A stretch of DNA of 21,164 bases from an uncultured Oscillospiraceae bacterium (GTDB taxonomy: Bacteria > Bacillota > Clostridia > Oscillospirales > Oscillospiraceae), in NCBI GenBank assembly GCA_910579965.1, contig CAJTWF010000040.1:1-21164 (forward strand), in the 5' to 3' direction. This document shows, piece after piece, positions 6,710-15,314 of this stretch. Each line of letters begins with the position of its first letter. Within the stretch, counting starts at the first letter, position 1. The notes beneath the pieces are model-generated. The model saw nothing but the letters and a program-made list of their open reading frames with translations, ran no database searches and was not told the DNA's origin. The translations under genes and the position numbers were made by a program.

Positions 6710-6750
6710 TGTCTATTCCATAGAATTTTCCTCTGTCTGGGAAGTTCTTC

Positions 6751-6779
6751 TTTACCTTTTCTTCTTTTTTTGCTATAAT
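6751..6779 (+). promoter_or_regulatory. Extended -10 promoter of the recJ-relA operon
   Basis: TTTACC (6751-6756), a 17-base spacer ending in TGC, and a perfect TATAAT (6774-6779) form an extended -10 promoter. The weak -35 is offset by the TGn. The region upstream is pyrimidine-rich. It lies 67 bases before the recJ ATG and is the only strong promoter I see before the flippase gene. Confidence 0.75.
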
Positions 6780-6846
6780 AATTAAGTTATTTTGGCGCCG
6801 TCTGCACTTTTGCGGGCAGGGCCGCCTTGGAAAGGAGGGATTCCCC

Positions 6847-8937
6847 ATGAAATACGTTCAGTGGAAGGGCGGAGACTTCGATGAGGCGGCTGCGGACAGG
6901 CTGCGCGCTGCGGGGTATCCCGCCCTGCTCTCTGCGGTCCTGGCGGCACGGGGGGTCTCCACTCCGGAGGAGAGCGCCCTGGTTCTGGAGCGGGAGCGGA
7001 CCCTTACCCACTCCCCCCTGCTGATGAAGGACATGGACAAGGCCGTGGACCGGATCAGCCGGGCCCTGGCCCAGGGGGAGCGGATCGCCGTGTTCGGGGA
7101 CTACGACGTGGACGGCATCACCGCCACCGTGCTGCTGGTGGACTACCTCCGCTCCCGGGGAGCGGACTGCCTCAAATACATCCCCCGCCGGGTGGAGGAC
7201 GGCTACGGCCTGGGCCGGGAGGCCCTGCGGCTGCTCCGGGACCGGGGCGTCACCCTGGTCATCACCGTGGACTGCGGCATCACGGGCGTGGAGGAGGCCC
7301 TCTTCGCCCGGGAGATCGGCGTGGATCTGGTCATCACGGACCACCACGAGTGCAAGGACGTGCTGCCCCGGGCTGCGGCGGTGGTGGACCCCCGGCGGAG
7401 CGACTGCCCCTACCCCTTCAAGCACCTGGCCGGCGTGGGCGTGGCTCTCAAGCTGGTGCTGGCCCTGGGCCGGGGGCGGGAGGAGGCCCTCTTTGCCCGC
7501 TACTGCACCCTGGCAGCCATCGGCACGGTGGCGGACGTGATGGAGATGAGCGGGGAGAACCGTACCATCGTCTACCGGGGCCTGGAGTCCATCGGCAGCT
7601 CCGACTTCCTGGGCCTGAAGGCCCTGCTGCGGGAGACGGGACTGGAGGACCGGGAGGTCTCCTCCACCCAGATCGGCTTCATCCTGGCCCCCCGCATCAA
7701 CGCCGCCGGCCGCATGGGGGAGGCGGAGCTGGCCGCGGACCTGCTCCTGACCGACGATCCGGCCCGGGCGGAGTGCCTGGCCCGGGAGCTGTGCGGCCTC
7801 AACCGGGAGCGGCAGGCGGTGGAGCAGGAGATCTTCACCCAGGCGGTGGAGCAGATCGCCTATCTGCCCGCCGGGGAGCGCAGCGCCCTGGTCCTCTCCA
7901 GCGAGGAGTGGCACCAGGGGGTGGTGGGCATCGTGGCCAGCCGCCTCAGCGAGCGCTACTCCTGCCCCAGCTTTATGATCCACCTGCAAAACGGCATGGG
8001 CAAGGGCTCCTGCCGCAGCTACGGCGGGTTTAACCTGTTCGCGGCCCTGGAGTCCTGCGCCGATCTTCTGGTGGACTTCGGCGGCCACGAGCTGGCGGCG
8101 GGCTTCAACATCCGGGAGGCGGACATCCCCGCCTTCCGCCGGCGGATGAACCGGGTGGTGTGCGACTACTGCAACGGGGAGCGGCCTGTGTCCTCCCTGG
8201 ACGTGGACGTGGTCATCCGCCGCCCCGAGGACGTGACGCTGGAGGAGATGGAGGAGCTCTCCCGCCTGGAGCCCTACGGCGCGGGCAACGAGCGGCCCGT
8301 GTTCCTGCTCCCGGGGGCCAAGGTGGAGAGCGTGCAGAACGTGGGCCAGAACCGCCACATGAAGCTGCGCCTGAGCAAGGGGGGCTGCTTCTTCGAGGCC
8401 ATCTTCTTCTCCGTCAACGCCGCCGAGTGCGGCGTGTCGGCGGGGATGCGGGTGGACGCGGCCTTCCATCTCCAGCGCAACGAGTTCCGGGGCGTGAGCA
8501 CCGTGCAGCTCCAGGTGGTGGATCTCCGGGAGACCCTGGAGCCCAGCCAGCGGGAGCGGGAGTGCCTGGAGCTGGTGGGCCGCCTGACCTCCGGCGGGCC
8601 CGTGGCGGCCCGGGAGGCGGCCCGGCTGCTGCCGGAGCGGGGGCAGTTCGTGGCCCTGTGGCGGGCCATTGAGCGGCAGGAGCGGGAGGAGTGCTCCCCG
8701 GCCGGCCGCCTGCCCCTTCTGCGCCGGTTCGCCTGCGCCACAGGCGGGGCGGAGTGCTTCCTGCGGGCCGCCCTGGGGGTGGAGGTCTTCGCGGAGCGAG
8801 GACTGGTCACCCTGGCCGTTCAGGACGATATGATGATAATACACCCCAGGCCGGGCCGGCGGGCAGATCTGGAGCAGAGCGCCTATGTGCGCTCTCTGCG
8901 CCGGCTGCTGGGCCATGGGGAGAGGGGAGGCCGCTAG
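6847..8937 (+). CDS. recJ: Single-stranded-DNA-specific 5'-3' exonuclease RecJ
   Basis: RecJ degrades single-stranded DNA 5' to 3' in recombination and mismatch or base-excision repair, using Mn/Mg ions bound by DHH-family motifs. These are intact: GDYDVDG with Asp85, Asp87 and Asp89, VDCGI (141-145) and DHH at 165-167. NAAGRMGEAELA (about residue 285) and the DHHA1 segment with GSCRS and DFGGHELAAGFNI (about 380-420) follow, then an OB-like domain to about 570. The last 130 residues are a less conserved extension; total length 696 is between E. coli (577) and B. subtilis (786) RecJ. GGAGG sits 8 bases before the ATG. It ends 3 bases before relA, so the two are translationally close. Confidence 0.96.
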   Translation: MKYVQWKGGDFDEAAADRLRAAGYPALLSAVLAARGVSTPEESALVLERERTLTHSPLLMKDMDKAVDRISRALAQGERIAVFGDYDVDGITATVLLVDYLRSRGADCLKYIPRRVEDGYGLGREALRLLRDRGVTLVITVDCGITGVEEALFAREIGVDLVITDHHECKDVLPRAAAVVDPRRSDCPYPFKHLAGVGVALKLVLALGRGREEALFARYCTLAAIGTVADVMEMSGENRTIVYRGLESIGSSDFLGLKALLRETGLEDREVSSTQIGFILAPRINAAGRMGEAELAADLLLTDDPARAECLARELCGLNRERQAVEQEIFTQAVEQIAYLPAGERSALVLSSEEWHQGVVGIVASRLSERYSCPSFMIHLQNGMGKGSCRSYGGFNLFAALESCADLLVDFGGHELAAGFNIREADIPAFRRRMNRVVCDYCNGERPVSSLDVDVVIRRPEDVTLEEMEELSRLEPYGAGNERPVFLLPGAKVESVQNVGQNRHMKLRLSKGGCFFEAIFFSVNAAECGVSAGMRVDAAFHLQRNEFRGVSTVQLQVVDLRETLEPSQRERECLELVGRLTSGGPVAAREAARLLPERGQFVALWRAIERQEREECSPAGRLPLLRRFACATGGAECFLRAALGVEVFAERGLVTLAVQDDMMIIHPRPGRRADLEQSAYVRSLRRLLGHGERGGR

Positions 8938-8940
8938 AAT

Positions 8941-11151
8941 ATGGTCACAGTGGAAGAGCGGTACGAGCATTTGGAAAAAACCATCCGGGGATACAACATT
9001 TCCGCGGATTTTGAGCAGATACGTTCTGCCTATGCCTACGCCAGGGAGCACCACGGCGCCCAGCTGCGCCGGGACGGCACGCCCTATATCACCCACCCGC
9101 TCCAGGTGGCGCAGATTGTGGCGGAGATGCGTCTGGACAGCGAGTCCATCATCGCCGCCCTGCTCCACGACTGCATCGAGGACACGGACAGCACCTATGA
9201 GGACATCGCCAAGCGCTTCGGCGTGACGGTGGCGGACGTGGTGGACGGCGTGACCAAGCTGACGCGGGTGAAGTACTCCACCATGGAAGAGGAGCAGATG
9301 GAGAACCTGCGCAAGATGCTCTTCGCCATGAGCCGGGACATCCGGGTGATCCTCATCAAGATCGCCGACCGGCTCCACAACATGCGCACCATGGAGTACC
9401 AGACCCCGGCCAAGCAGAAGAAGAAGGCCTTCGAGACCATGGAGATCTACGCCCCCATTGCCCACCGGCTGGGAATGCAGAAGATGAAGTGGGAGCTGGA
9501 GGACCTGTCCCTGAAGTACCTGGACCCGGTGGCCTACGAGGACATCAACCGGAAGCTGGAGGAGGAGAGCGCCCGCCACGACCAGTTCATGAGCGCGGTT
9601 CAGGCCCAGATCAACACCCGGCTCACGGAGCTGGGCATCCGCAACGCCACGGTCTACGGCCGGGTGAAGCACCCCTACAGCATCTACCGGAAGATGTACG
9701 CCCAGGAGAAGACCATGGAGGAGGTCTACGATCTGTTCGCCTTCCGGGTGCTGGTGGACACGGTGCAGGACTGCTACAACGTGCTGGGCGTGGCCCACGA
9801 CCTCTACAAGCCCATTCTGGGCCGGTTCAAGGACTACATCGCCACCCCCAAGCCCAACATGTACCAGTCCCTGCACACCACGGTCATCGGGGACGACGGC
9901 ATCCCCTTTGAGATCCAGATCCGCACCTACGACATGCACGCCATTGCCGAGTACGGCGTGGCGGCCCACTGGAAGTACAAGCAGGGCATCAAGCGGCAGG
10001 GGGGCGAGGGGACCTACGAGTGGATCCGCCGCCTGCTGGAGAACCAGGAGGACGCGGACGCGGAGGAGTTCATCCACTCCCTGAAGATCGACATGTTCTC
10101 CGACGAGGTGTTCGTCTTCACCCCCCGGGGGGACGTCATCAACCTGCCCGCCGGGGCCACGCCCATCGACTTCGCCTACTCCATCCACTCCGCCATCGGC
10201 AACACCATGGTGGGGGCCAAGGTCAACGGCCGGATGGTGGGCTTTGACTACCAGCTCCACAACGGCGATATCGTGGAGATCAACACCTCCAAGGCGGCCC
10301 ACGGCCCCAGCCGGGACTGGATGAAGACCGCCAAGAGCAGCGAGGCCCGCAGCAAGATCCGCCAGTGGTTCAAGCGGGAGCGGCGGGAGGAGAACATTGC
10401 CCAGGGCCGCGCCTCCTTTGAGTCGGAGCTGCGCCACGCGGGGCTGACTCTCAGCCAGGTGACCCCGCCGGACGTGCTGCCCAGCATCCTCAAGCGGGTG
10501 GGGTTCCAGAGCCTGGACGAGATGTACGCCGCCATCGGCTACGGCGGCTGCACCGCGCTGAAGGTGGTCAACCGCATCCGCGACGAGCTTTTGCAGCTGA
10601 GCCGGGCCGCAGCGGTGGAGAAGGCGGCCCAGGAGGCGGCGGCGGCCAAGGAGGTCCAGGAGGGCAGGCCCCCCGCACCCCAGAAGTCCAAGAGCGAGAA
10701 GGGGCTGATTGTGGAGGGGCTGTCGAACTGCCTAGTGAAGTTCTCCAAGTGCTGCACCCCGGTGCCCGGGGACGCCATTGTGGGCTTCATCACCCGGGGC
10801 TACGGCGTGTCCGTCCACCGCAAGGACTGCCCCAACGCGGACCCGGAGCGCCGCACCCCGGCGGATCAGGGCCGGTGGATCAGAGTGACCTGGAGCGACG
10901 ACGTGTACGAGTCCTACACCACGTCCCTGGAGGTGGTGTGCAAGGACCGGGACGGCCTGCTGGTGGACATCTCCACGGCCCTCAGCGCCAGCAAGGTCAG
11001 CGTCACCAGCCTCAACTCCCACACCACCACCGACGGCTTCGCCATCTTCCATCTGACCATCTCCGTCACCGACGCCAAGCAGCTGGACCACGTGATGCGC
11101 AAGCTCCACCAGATCTCCGGCGTGATGAAGGTGAGCCGTCCGGCGGGATAG
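8941..11151 (+). CDS. relA: Bifunctional (p)ppGpp synthetase/hydrolase (RelA/SpoT homologue)
   Basis: This 736-residue protein is a long RSH enzyme. Hydrolase HD domain: HPLQ with His52, LLHDCIEDT with His76-Asp77, and ADRLHNMRT with Asp143, all intact, so hydrolysis is expected. Synthetase domain (about 235-345): GRVKHPYSIYRKM, NMYQSLHTTV and EIQIRT with catalytic Glu324, also intact. Then a TGS domain (388-448), a helical region, a Cys-Cys zinc-finger region (SKCCTPVPGD, RKDCPN) and a C-terminal ACT domain (about 660-733). The basic RVKH form in the synthetase fits bifunctional Gram-positive Rel. The start ATG follows recJ by 3 bases, with GAGGGGAGG inside the recJ end. In B. subtilis apt lies between recJ and relA; here it does not. 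Confidence 0.97.
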   Translation: MVTVEERYEHLEKTIRGYNISADFEQIRSAYAYAREHHGAQLRRDGTPYITHPLQVAQIVAEMRLDSESIIAALLHDCIEDTDSTYEDIAKRFGVTVADVVDGVTKLTRVKYSTMEEEQMENLRKMLFAMSRDIRVILIKIADRLHNMRTMEYQTPAKQKKKAFETMEIYAPIAHRLGMQKMKWELEDLSLKYLDPVAYEDINRKLEEESARHDQFMSAVQAQINTRLTELGIRNATVYGRVKHPYSIYRKMYAQEKTMEEVYDLFAFRVLVDTVQDCYNVLGVAHDLYKPILGRFKDYIATPKPNMYQSLHTTVIGDDGIPFEIQIRTYDMHAIAEYGVAAHWKYKQGIKRQGGEGTYEWIRRLLENQEDADAEEFIHSLKIDMFSDEVFVFTPRGDVINLPAGATPIDFAYSIHSAIGNTMVGAKVNGRMVGFDYQLHNGDIVEINTSKAAHGPSRDWMKTAKSSEARSKIRQWFKRERREENIAQGRASFESELRHAGLTLSQVTPPDVLPSILKRVGFQSLDEMYAAIGYGGCTALKVVNRIRDELLQLSRAAAVEKAAQEAAAAKEVQEGRPPAPQKSKSEKGLIVEGLSNCLVKFSKCCTPVPGDAIVGFITRGYGVSVHRKDCPNADPERRTPADQGRWIRVTWSDDVYESYTTSLEVVCKDRDGLLVDISTALSASKVSVTSLNSHTTTDGFAIFHLTISVTDAKQLDHVMRKLHQISGVMKVSRPAG

Positions 11152-11198
11152 GGCGGGCCGCAGTGAACCACTAATATCAGGAAAAGGAATGCCATACA

Positions 11199-11636
11199 AT
11201 GAGAGCAGTCGTTACACGGGTCCGCTCCGCCTCCGTGACCATCGGCGGGAGGGTGAACGGAGAGATCGGCCTGGGATATCTGGTGCTGCTGGGGGTGGGC
11301 CCCGGCGACACGGAGGACACGGCGGTGAAGCTGGCGGACAGGATCTGCAATCTGCGGGTCTTTGAGGACGAGAACGGCAGGATGAATCGGAGCCTGGAGC
11401 AGGCGGGGGGGAGTCTTCTGGTGGTCTCCCAGTTCACCCTCTACGCCGACACCTCCAGCCGCCGTCCCGGGTTCTCCGGCGCGGCCGGGCCGGCGCTGGC
11501 GGAGCCACTCTACGAGCGCTTCATGGCCCGGTGCCGGGAGCGGGGATTTGCCGTGGCCCACGGCGAGTTCGGGGCGGACATGCTGGTGTCCTCCGAAAAC
11601 GACGGGCCGGTCACCATTATTTTTGATACGGATTGA
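11199..11636 (+). CDS. dtd: D-aminoacyl-tRNA deacylase
   Basis: Dtd removes D-amino acids (and glycine mischarged on tRNA-Ala) from tRNA, protecting translation. At 145 residues it has the normal size. Both active-site signatures are present: SQFTLYAD at 77-84 and NDGPVT at 134-139, whose Gly-Pro is the chirality-checking element. AGGAAAAGG precedes the ATG. It follows relA after 47 bases with no terminator, matching the relA-dtd order of many Firmicutes. Confidence 0.97.
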   Translation: MRAVVTRVRSASVTIGGRVNGEIGLGYLVLLGVGPGDTEDTAVKLADRICNLRVFEDENGRMNRSLEQAGGSLLVVSQFTLYADTSSRRPGFSGAAGPALAEPLYERFMARCRERGFAVAHGEFGADMLVSSENDGPVTIIFDTD

Positions 11637-11675
11637 AATTGGCAGCCCGGCTGCCGGAGAAAGGAAAACACCCCA

Positions 11676-12302
11676 ATGATATTTGATATGCTGGAAACCA
11701 CACCCTACCTGACCAACTGCTATCTCATCGGAGATGAGCAGTCCAAAACCTGCGCCCTGGTGGACCCCGGCGGATCCCGGCAGGCGGTGCTGGAGATGGT
11801 AGAGCGCAGCGGCCTCCGGCTGGAGAAGATCCTCCTTACCCACGGCCACTATGACCACGTGAAGGAGGTGGACGCCCTGGCGGATATGGTCCCGGACCCC
11901 GGCGTGGCCATCTACCTCCACAGGGGCGACGTGCGGGGGGACGACGCCCGCCTCTTCCCGCCCCTGGCCCACGGCTTCAACTGCTGGGAGGACGGAGATA
12001 TTATCTCCATCGGCAGCCCGGAGAGCGGGGTGAACCTCCATGTCCTCCACACCCCGGGCCACTCCGCCGGCAGTGTGACCCTGCTGGCGGAGGGCGTGAT
12101 CTTCTGCGGGGACACCCTCTTTGCCGGCTCCTGCGGCCGGTGGGACCTGCCCGGCGGGGGCCATGAGACCCTGGCCGCCTCCCTGGCCCGCCTGGAGGCG
12201 CTGGACGGGGACTACAAGGTCTGTCCCGGCCACGGCCCCCTGTCCACCCTGGCCCGGGAGCGGAAGATCAATCCCCACCTGTGCCGGACGGCAGGGCTAT
12301 GA
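11676..12302 (+). CDS. Metallo-beta-lactamase-fold hydrolase (glyoxalase II-like)
   Basis: A 208-residue enzyme of the MBL superfamily. The metal ligands are all visible: THGHYDH with His56, His58, Asp60 and His61; His129 in HTPGHSAG; Asp146 in FCGDTLF; His186 in CPGHGP. Short single-domain members like this are usually annotated hydroxyacylglutathione hydrolase-like or thiol-ester hydrolases; these bacteria often lack glutathione, so the natural substrate is uncertain. There is no signal peptide. The stop overlaps the next ATG by ATGA, so translation with hemZ is coupled. It follows dtd by 39 bases. A bacillithiol- or coenzyme A-related thioester is conceivable. Confidence 0.9.
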   Translation: MIFDMLETTPYLTNCYLIGDEQSKTCALVDPGGSRQAVLEMVERSGLRLEKILLTHGHYDHVKEVDALADMVPDPGVAIYLHRGDVRGDDARLFPPLAHGFNCWEDGDIISIGSPESGVNLHVLHTPGHSAGSVTLLAEGVIFCGDTLFAGSCGRWDLPGGGHETLAASLARLEALDGDYKVCPGHGPLSTLARERKINPHLCRTAGL

Positions 12303-13765
12303 GGCTGATTTTTCAGGGCCACGATTACCGCTACGCCGTAGAGCAGAGCCTGCTGGCCTTTTTCCCCGGCCAGCGGCCGGTCTACGAGGGAGAGGAGGCG
12401 GACAGGGCCCTGGTCTCCCTGACATTGGAGGGCCGGGAGGCCCTGGCGGAGACGGTTTTGACCGTGGACGGGCGGACCGCCCGGGGACAGGCCAGGACCG
12501 CCATCCCCGACGGGGCGGACGAGTACGAGGGGGAGCGGCTGCGGCAGCGGGCGGTGAAGCTCAGCTTCTTTGAGGCCGCCCGGGCCCTCACCGGCGTCAC
12601 CCCCGCCTGGGGAGCCCTCACCGGCATCCGTCCGGCCAAGCTGGCCTCGGAGCTGCTGGAGGCAGGGGGCCCGGAGGCGGCGGACCGGACGCTCCGGGAC
12701 GTGTACTTTGTCTCCCCCCAGCGGCGGCGGCTGTGCATCGAGTGCGCCCAGGCGGGGCTGGCGGCCAGGGCGGCGCTGAAGCCGGAGGAGATCTCCCTGT
12801 ACGTGGGCATCCCCTTCTGCCCCACCCGCTGCGCCTATTGCAGCTTTGTCAGCAACAGCGTGGAGAAGTCCCTCCACCTGGTGGAGCCCTATTTGCAGGC
12901 CCTGCTGGCGGAGATCGACAGCGCGGGGCGGATGGTGGAGGAGCTGGGGCTGAGGATCCGCTCCTTCTACATGGGGGGCGGCACGCCCACCACCCTGTCG
13001 GCGGATCAGATGTCCCGCCTGCTGGACCGGCTCCGGGAGCGGTTCGATCTGAGCGGCGCCGTGGAGCTGACCGTGGAGGCCGGCCGGCCCGACACCATCA
13101 CAGAGGAGAAGCTGGCGGCCCTGCGCCGGGGCGGCGTGACCCGGATCAGCGTCAATCCCCAGACCATGGAGGACAAGGTCCTGGCGGCCATCGGCCGCCG
13201 CCACACGGCCGGGGATATCCGCCGGGCCATGGAGCTGGTGGACCGGACGGGGTTTGACCATGTGAACATGGATCTGATCGCGGGCCTGCCGGAGGACACC
13301 CCGGAGGGGTTCCGCCGGACCCTGGATCAGGTGACAGGCTTTGGCACGGACAACGTCACCATCCACACCCTCAGCCTGAAAAAGGGCAGCCGGATCACCC
13401 TGGAGGGCACCCGGATCCCCACGGTGGAGGAGGTGTCCGCTATGCTGGACTACGCCGATCCCGCCCTGCGGCGCTCCGGCTTCGCCCCCTACTACCTCTA
13501 CCGCCAGAAGTACATGTCCGGCAGCTTTGAGAACGTGGGCTGGTGCCGGAGCGGCGGTACGGGGTGGTACAATATCTATATCATGGAGGAGCTCCACAGC
13601 ATTCTCAGCCTGGGGGCTGGGGGCTCCACCAAGATGGTGGACCCGGTCCGGAACCGCATTGAGCGGGTGTTCAACCTGAAATATCCCCAGGAATATATCC
13701 AGCGGCCGGAGAAGATCCTGGCCAACCAGGAGGCGTTCCGGGCATTTTATAGAGGAAAGCTGTAA
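12299..13765 (+). CDS. hemZ: Coproporphyrinogen III dehydrogenase-like radical SAM enzyme HemZ
   Basis: HemZ is an HemN-type radical SAM protein. The cluster motif CPTRCAYC has Cys174, Cys178 and Cys181, followed by the SAM-binding YMGGGTPTTL and the RISVNPQTM and MDLIAGLPEDTPEG motifs shared with the HemN family. The first 165 residues are a HemZ-specific extension. Length 488 fits HemZ (about 500). I chose ATG 12299, which overlaps the previous stop in an ATGA; a GTG at 12281 would add six residues. No other tetrapyrrole gene is nearby, so a role in haem synthesis here is unproven; in anaerobes HemZ often stands alone beside this operon. The final step towards an actual oxygen-independent oxidase is inference from the family. 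Confidence 0.92.
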   Translation: MRLIFQGHDYRYAVEQSLLAFFPGQRPVYEGEEADRALVSLTLEGREALAETVLTVDGRTARGQARTAIPDGADEYEGERLRQRAVKLSFFEAARALTGVTPAWGALTGIRPAKLASELLEAGGPEAADRTLRDVYFVSPQRRRLCIECAQAGLAARAALKPEEISLYVGIPFCPTRCAYCSFVSNSVEKSLHLVEPYLQALLAEIDSAGRMVEELGLRIRSFYMGGGTPTTLSADQMSRLLDRLRERFDLSGAVELTVEAGRPDTITEEKLAALRRGGVTRISVNPQTMEDKVLAAIGRRHTAGDIRRAMELVDRTGFDHVNMDLIAGLPEDTPEGFRRTLDQVTGFGTDNVTIHTLSLKKGSRITLEGTRIPTVEEVSAMLDYADPALRRSGFAPYYLYRQKYMSGSFENVGWCRSGGTGWYNIYIMEELHSILSLGAGGSTKMVDPVRNRIERVFNLKYPQEYIQRPEKILANQEAFRAFYRGKL

Positions 13766-13803
13766 GCAAGCGCAACGATGGTTCATCAGAAAGGAGAAGC
13801 AAC

Positions 13804-14748
13804 ATGGCATACTCACTCGCGCAGCTCAACGACGCCGTCCGCACGGACCCCCAGGGCTTTGTCCAGGAGTGCGACGCCGCCTACAACAAGAAGATTGATT
13901 CCGCCGCCCGCAAGATTGCGGACAATCTCAAGAAATCACGGATTGTCCTGCTCTCCGGCCCCTCCGGCTCCGGCAAGACCACCACGGCCAAGAAGATCGA
14001 GGCCCGGCTGGAGCAGATGGGCATCAACTCCCACGCCATCGCCATGGACAACTATTTCCAGACCCTGGACCGGGAGACCTGCCCCCGGAACCGGGAGGGG
14101 GATATTGACTACGAGTCCCCCTTCCTGCTGGACATGGACCTGCTCAACCGGCACTTCAACCTGCTGGACAAGGGGGAAAAGATTCTTATCCCCAAGTTTG
14201 AGTTTGCCCGGCAGATGCGCTCGGCCATCAAGAGCCATCCCCTCCAGCTGGGCAAGGACGAGATCGCCATCTTTGAGGGCATCCACGCCCTCAACGACAT
14301 CATCTCCGGCAAGAACCCCAACGCCTCCAAGGTCTATATCTCCGCCCGGTCCAACGTGGTGGACGAGTCGGGGAAGATGGTCTTCAAGGGCACCTGGATG
14401 CGCCTGGAGCGGCGCACGGTGCGGGACGCCAAGTTCCGCGCCTGGGAGCCGGACGTGACCATCAAGATGTGGGCCAACGTCCGCCGGGGGGAGAAGCTGT
14501 ACATCTCCCCCTTCAAGGACAACGCAACCATTGTCTTCGACAGCTCCCTGCCCTACGAGGTCAACGTCATCCGGGCCTTTGCCCAGCCCCTCTTTGAGCA
14601 CCTGCACCTGTCCCCGGACATGGAGCGGTTCGAGGAGGTGGGCCAGCTGGTGGAGGCCTACCCCAAGTTTGAAATTCTGGACGAGAAGTACGTGGCCGAG
14701 GACTCCCTGATCCGGGAGTTCATCGGCGGCGGGATTTACGACGACTGA
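13804..14748 (+). CDS. P-loop kinase of the uridine kinase/phosphoribulokinase family
   Basis: The 314-residue protein has an N-terminal helical stretch of about 45 residues and then a P-loop kinase domain. Walker A is GPSGSGKT (52-59). Asp82 in AMDNYFQTLD is in the uridine-kinase substrate position, and IAIFEGIHALND (about 157-168) matches the Walker B/lid strand. The pattern is that of uridine kinase and phosphoribulokinase relatives, but the extra N- and C-terminal parts (about 100 residues beyond 210) differ from standard Udk (about 210). The phosphorylated substrate is not predictable. It follows hemZ by 38 bases with an AAAGGAG site and precedes the zinc-ribbon gene by 32 bases. Confidence 0.8.
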   Translation: MAYSLAQLNDAVRTDPQGFVQECDAAYNKKIDSAARKIADNLKKSRIVLLSGPSGSGKTTTAKKIEARLEQMGINSHAIAMDNYFQTLDRETCPRNREGDIDYESPFLLDMDLLNRHFNLLDKGEKILIPKFEFARQMRSAIKSHPLQLGKDEIAIFEGIHALNDIISGKNPNASKVYISARSNVVDESGKMVFKGTWMRLERRTVRDAKFRAWEPDVTIKMWANVRRGEKLYISPFKDNATIVFDSSLPYEVNVIRAFAQPLFEHLHLSPDMERFEEVGQLVEAYPKFEILDEKYVAEDSLIREFIGGGIYDD

Positions 14749-14780
14749 TCGCCGGCCGGCGAGGAAGGAGACAGCGGAAC

Positions 14781-15197
14781 ATGAAGATCGTCATTAAAGG
14801 AAAGAAGTGGAAGAAGCTGGTCCGCCGGAGCAGGGACGCGGCCCTGGACGTGTCCGAGCTGGCCCGGGCGGGCGCGGAGGCGGTGGGCCGCCGGGCGGAG
14901 GATGCTGTCTCCCGGACCCGGCTGGAGCGCGCCGTGCGGGATCTCCGGGAGGAGATCGACACCCAGATGCAGGCGGTGGGGGAGCTGATCTACGCCACCC
15001 ACAGGGGTTCCCCCTCCAACAGCGACGATGTGCAGGAGATCCTGGAGTTTGTGGACAGCCTCTACGAGGAGATGGAAGGCCACCAGCAGGAGCTCAAGCG
15101 CCTGAGAGGGGAGCTGCTGTGCGCCGGGTGCGGCGCGGAGAACGAGAGCGCCAACCTGTACTGCCACAACTGCGGCCAGCCCCTGGGACGGGAATAA
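14781..15197 (+). CDS. Small coiled-coil protein with C-terminal zinc ribbon
   Basis: A 138-residue protein of unknown function. It opens with a very basic segment (MKIVIKGKKWKKLVRRSR), continues as long helices rich in Ala, Arg and Glu (20-110, likely coiled coil), and ends in a zinc ribbon with CAGC at 114-117 and CHNC at 128-131 followed by GQPLG. Its overall design, helices plus terminal zinc ribbon, resembles the CD1247-like protein but the sequences are unrelated. GAGGAAGGAGA precedes the ATG. It lies between the kinase gene and the flippase gene; the basic tail suggests membrane or nucleic-acid contact, which is inference. Confidence 0.8.
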   Translation: MKIVIKGKKWKKLVRRSRDAALDVSELARAGAEAVGRRAEDAVSRTRLERAVRDLREEIDTQMQAVGELIYATHRGSPSNSDDVQEILEFVDSLYEEMEGHQQELKRLRGELLCAGCGAENESANLYCHNCGQPLGRE

Positions 15198-15314
15198 TAT
15201 CTCCTTTTTCTGGAAAGAAAAAGAATGGATACCGCCCCATGGCACGTATACTTATCCCAGGGGGAGGGCGCGGCAGCCCGGCCCCGCATCCTGACCAGTA
15301 AAAGAGGATTACCC

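Noticed and set aside
6787..10437. A 1216-codon open frame on the minus strand
   Set aside because: It is antisense to recJ and relA, which carry complete catalytic motifs. Its composition (Val, Leu, His, Gly, Asp rich) is the mirror of GC-rich codon third positions.
15204..15223. 8-base inverted repeat (CTTTTTCT/AGAAAAAG) after the zinc-ribbon gene
   Set aside because: The stem is AT-rich and weak with no following T-run, so it is unlikely to stop the operon.
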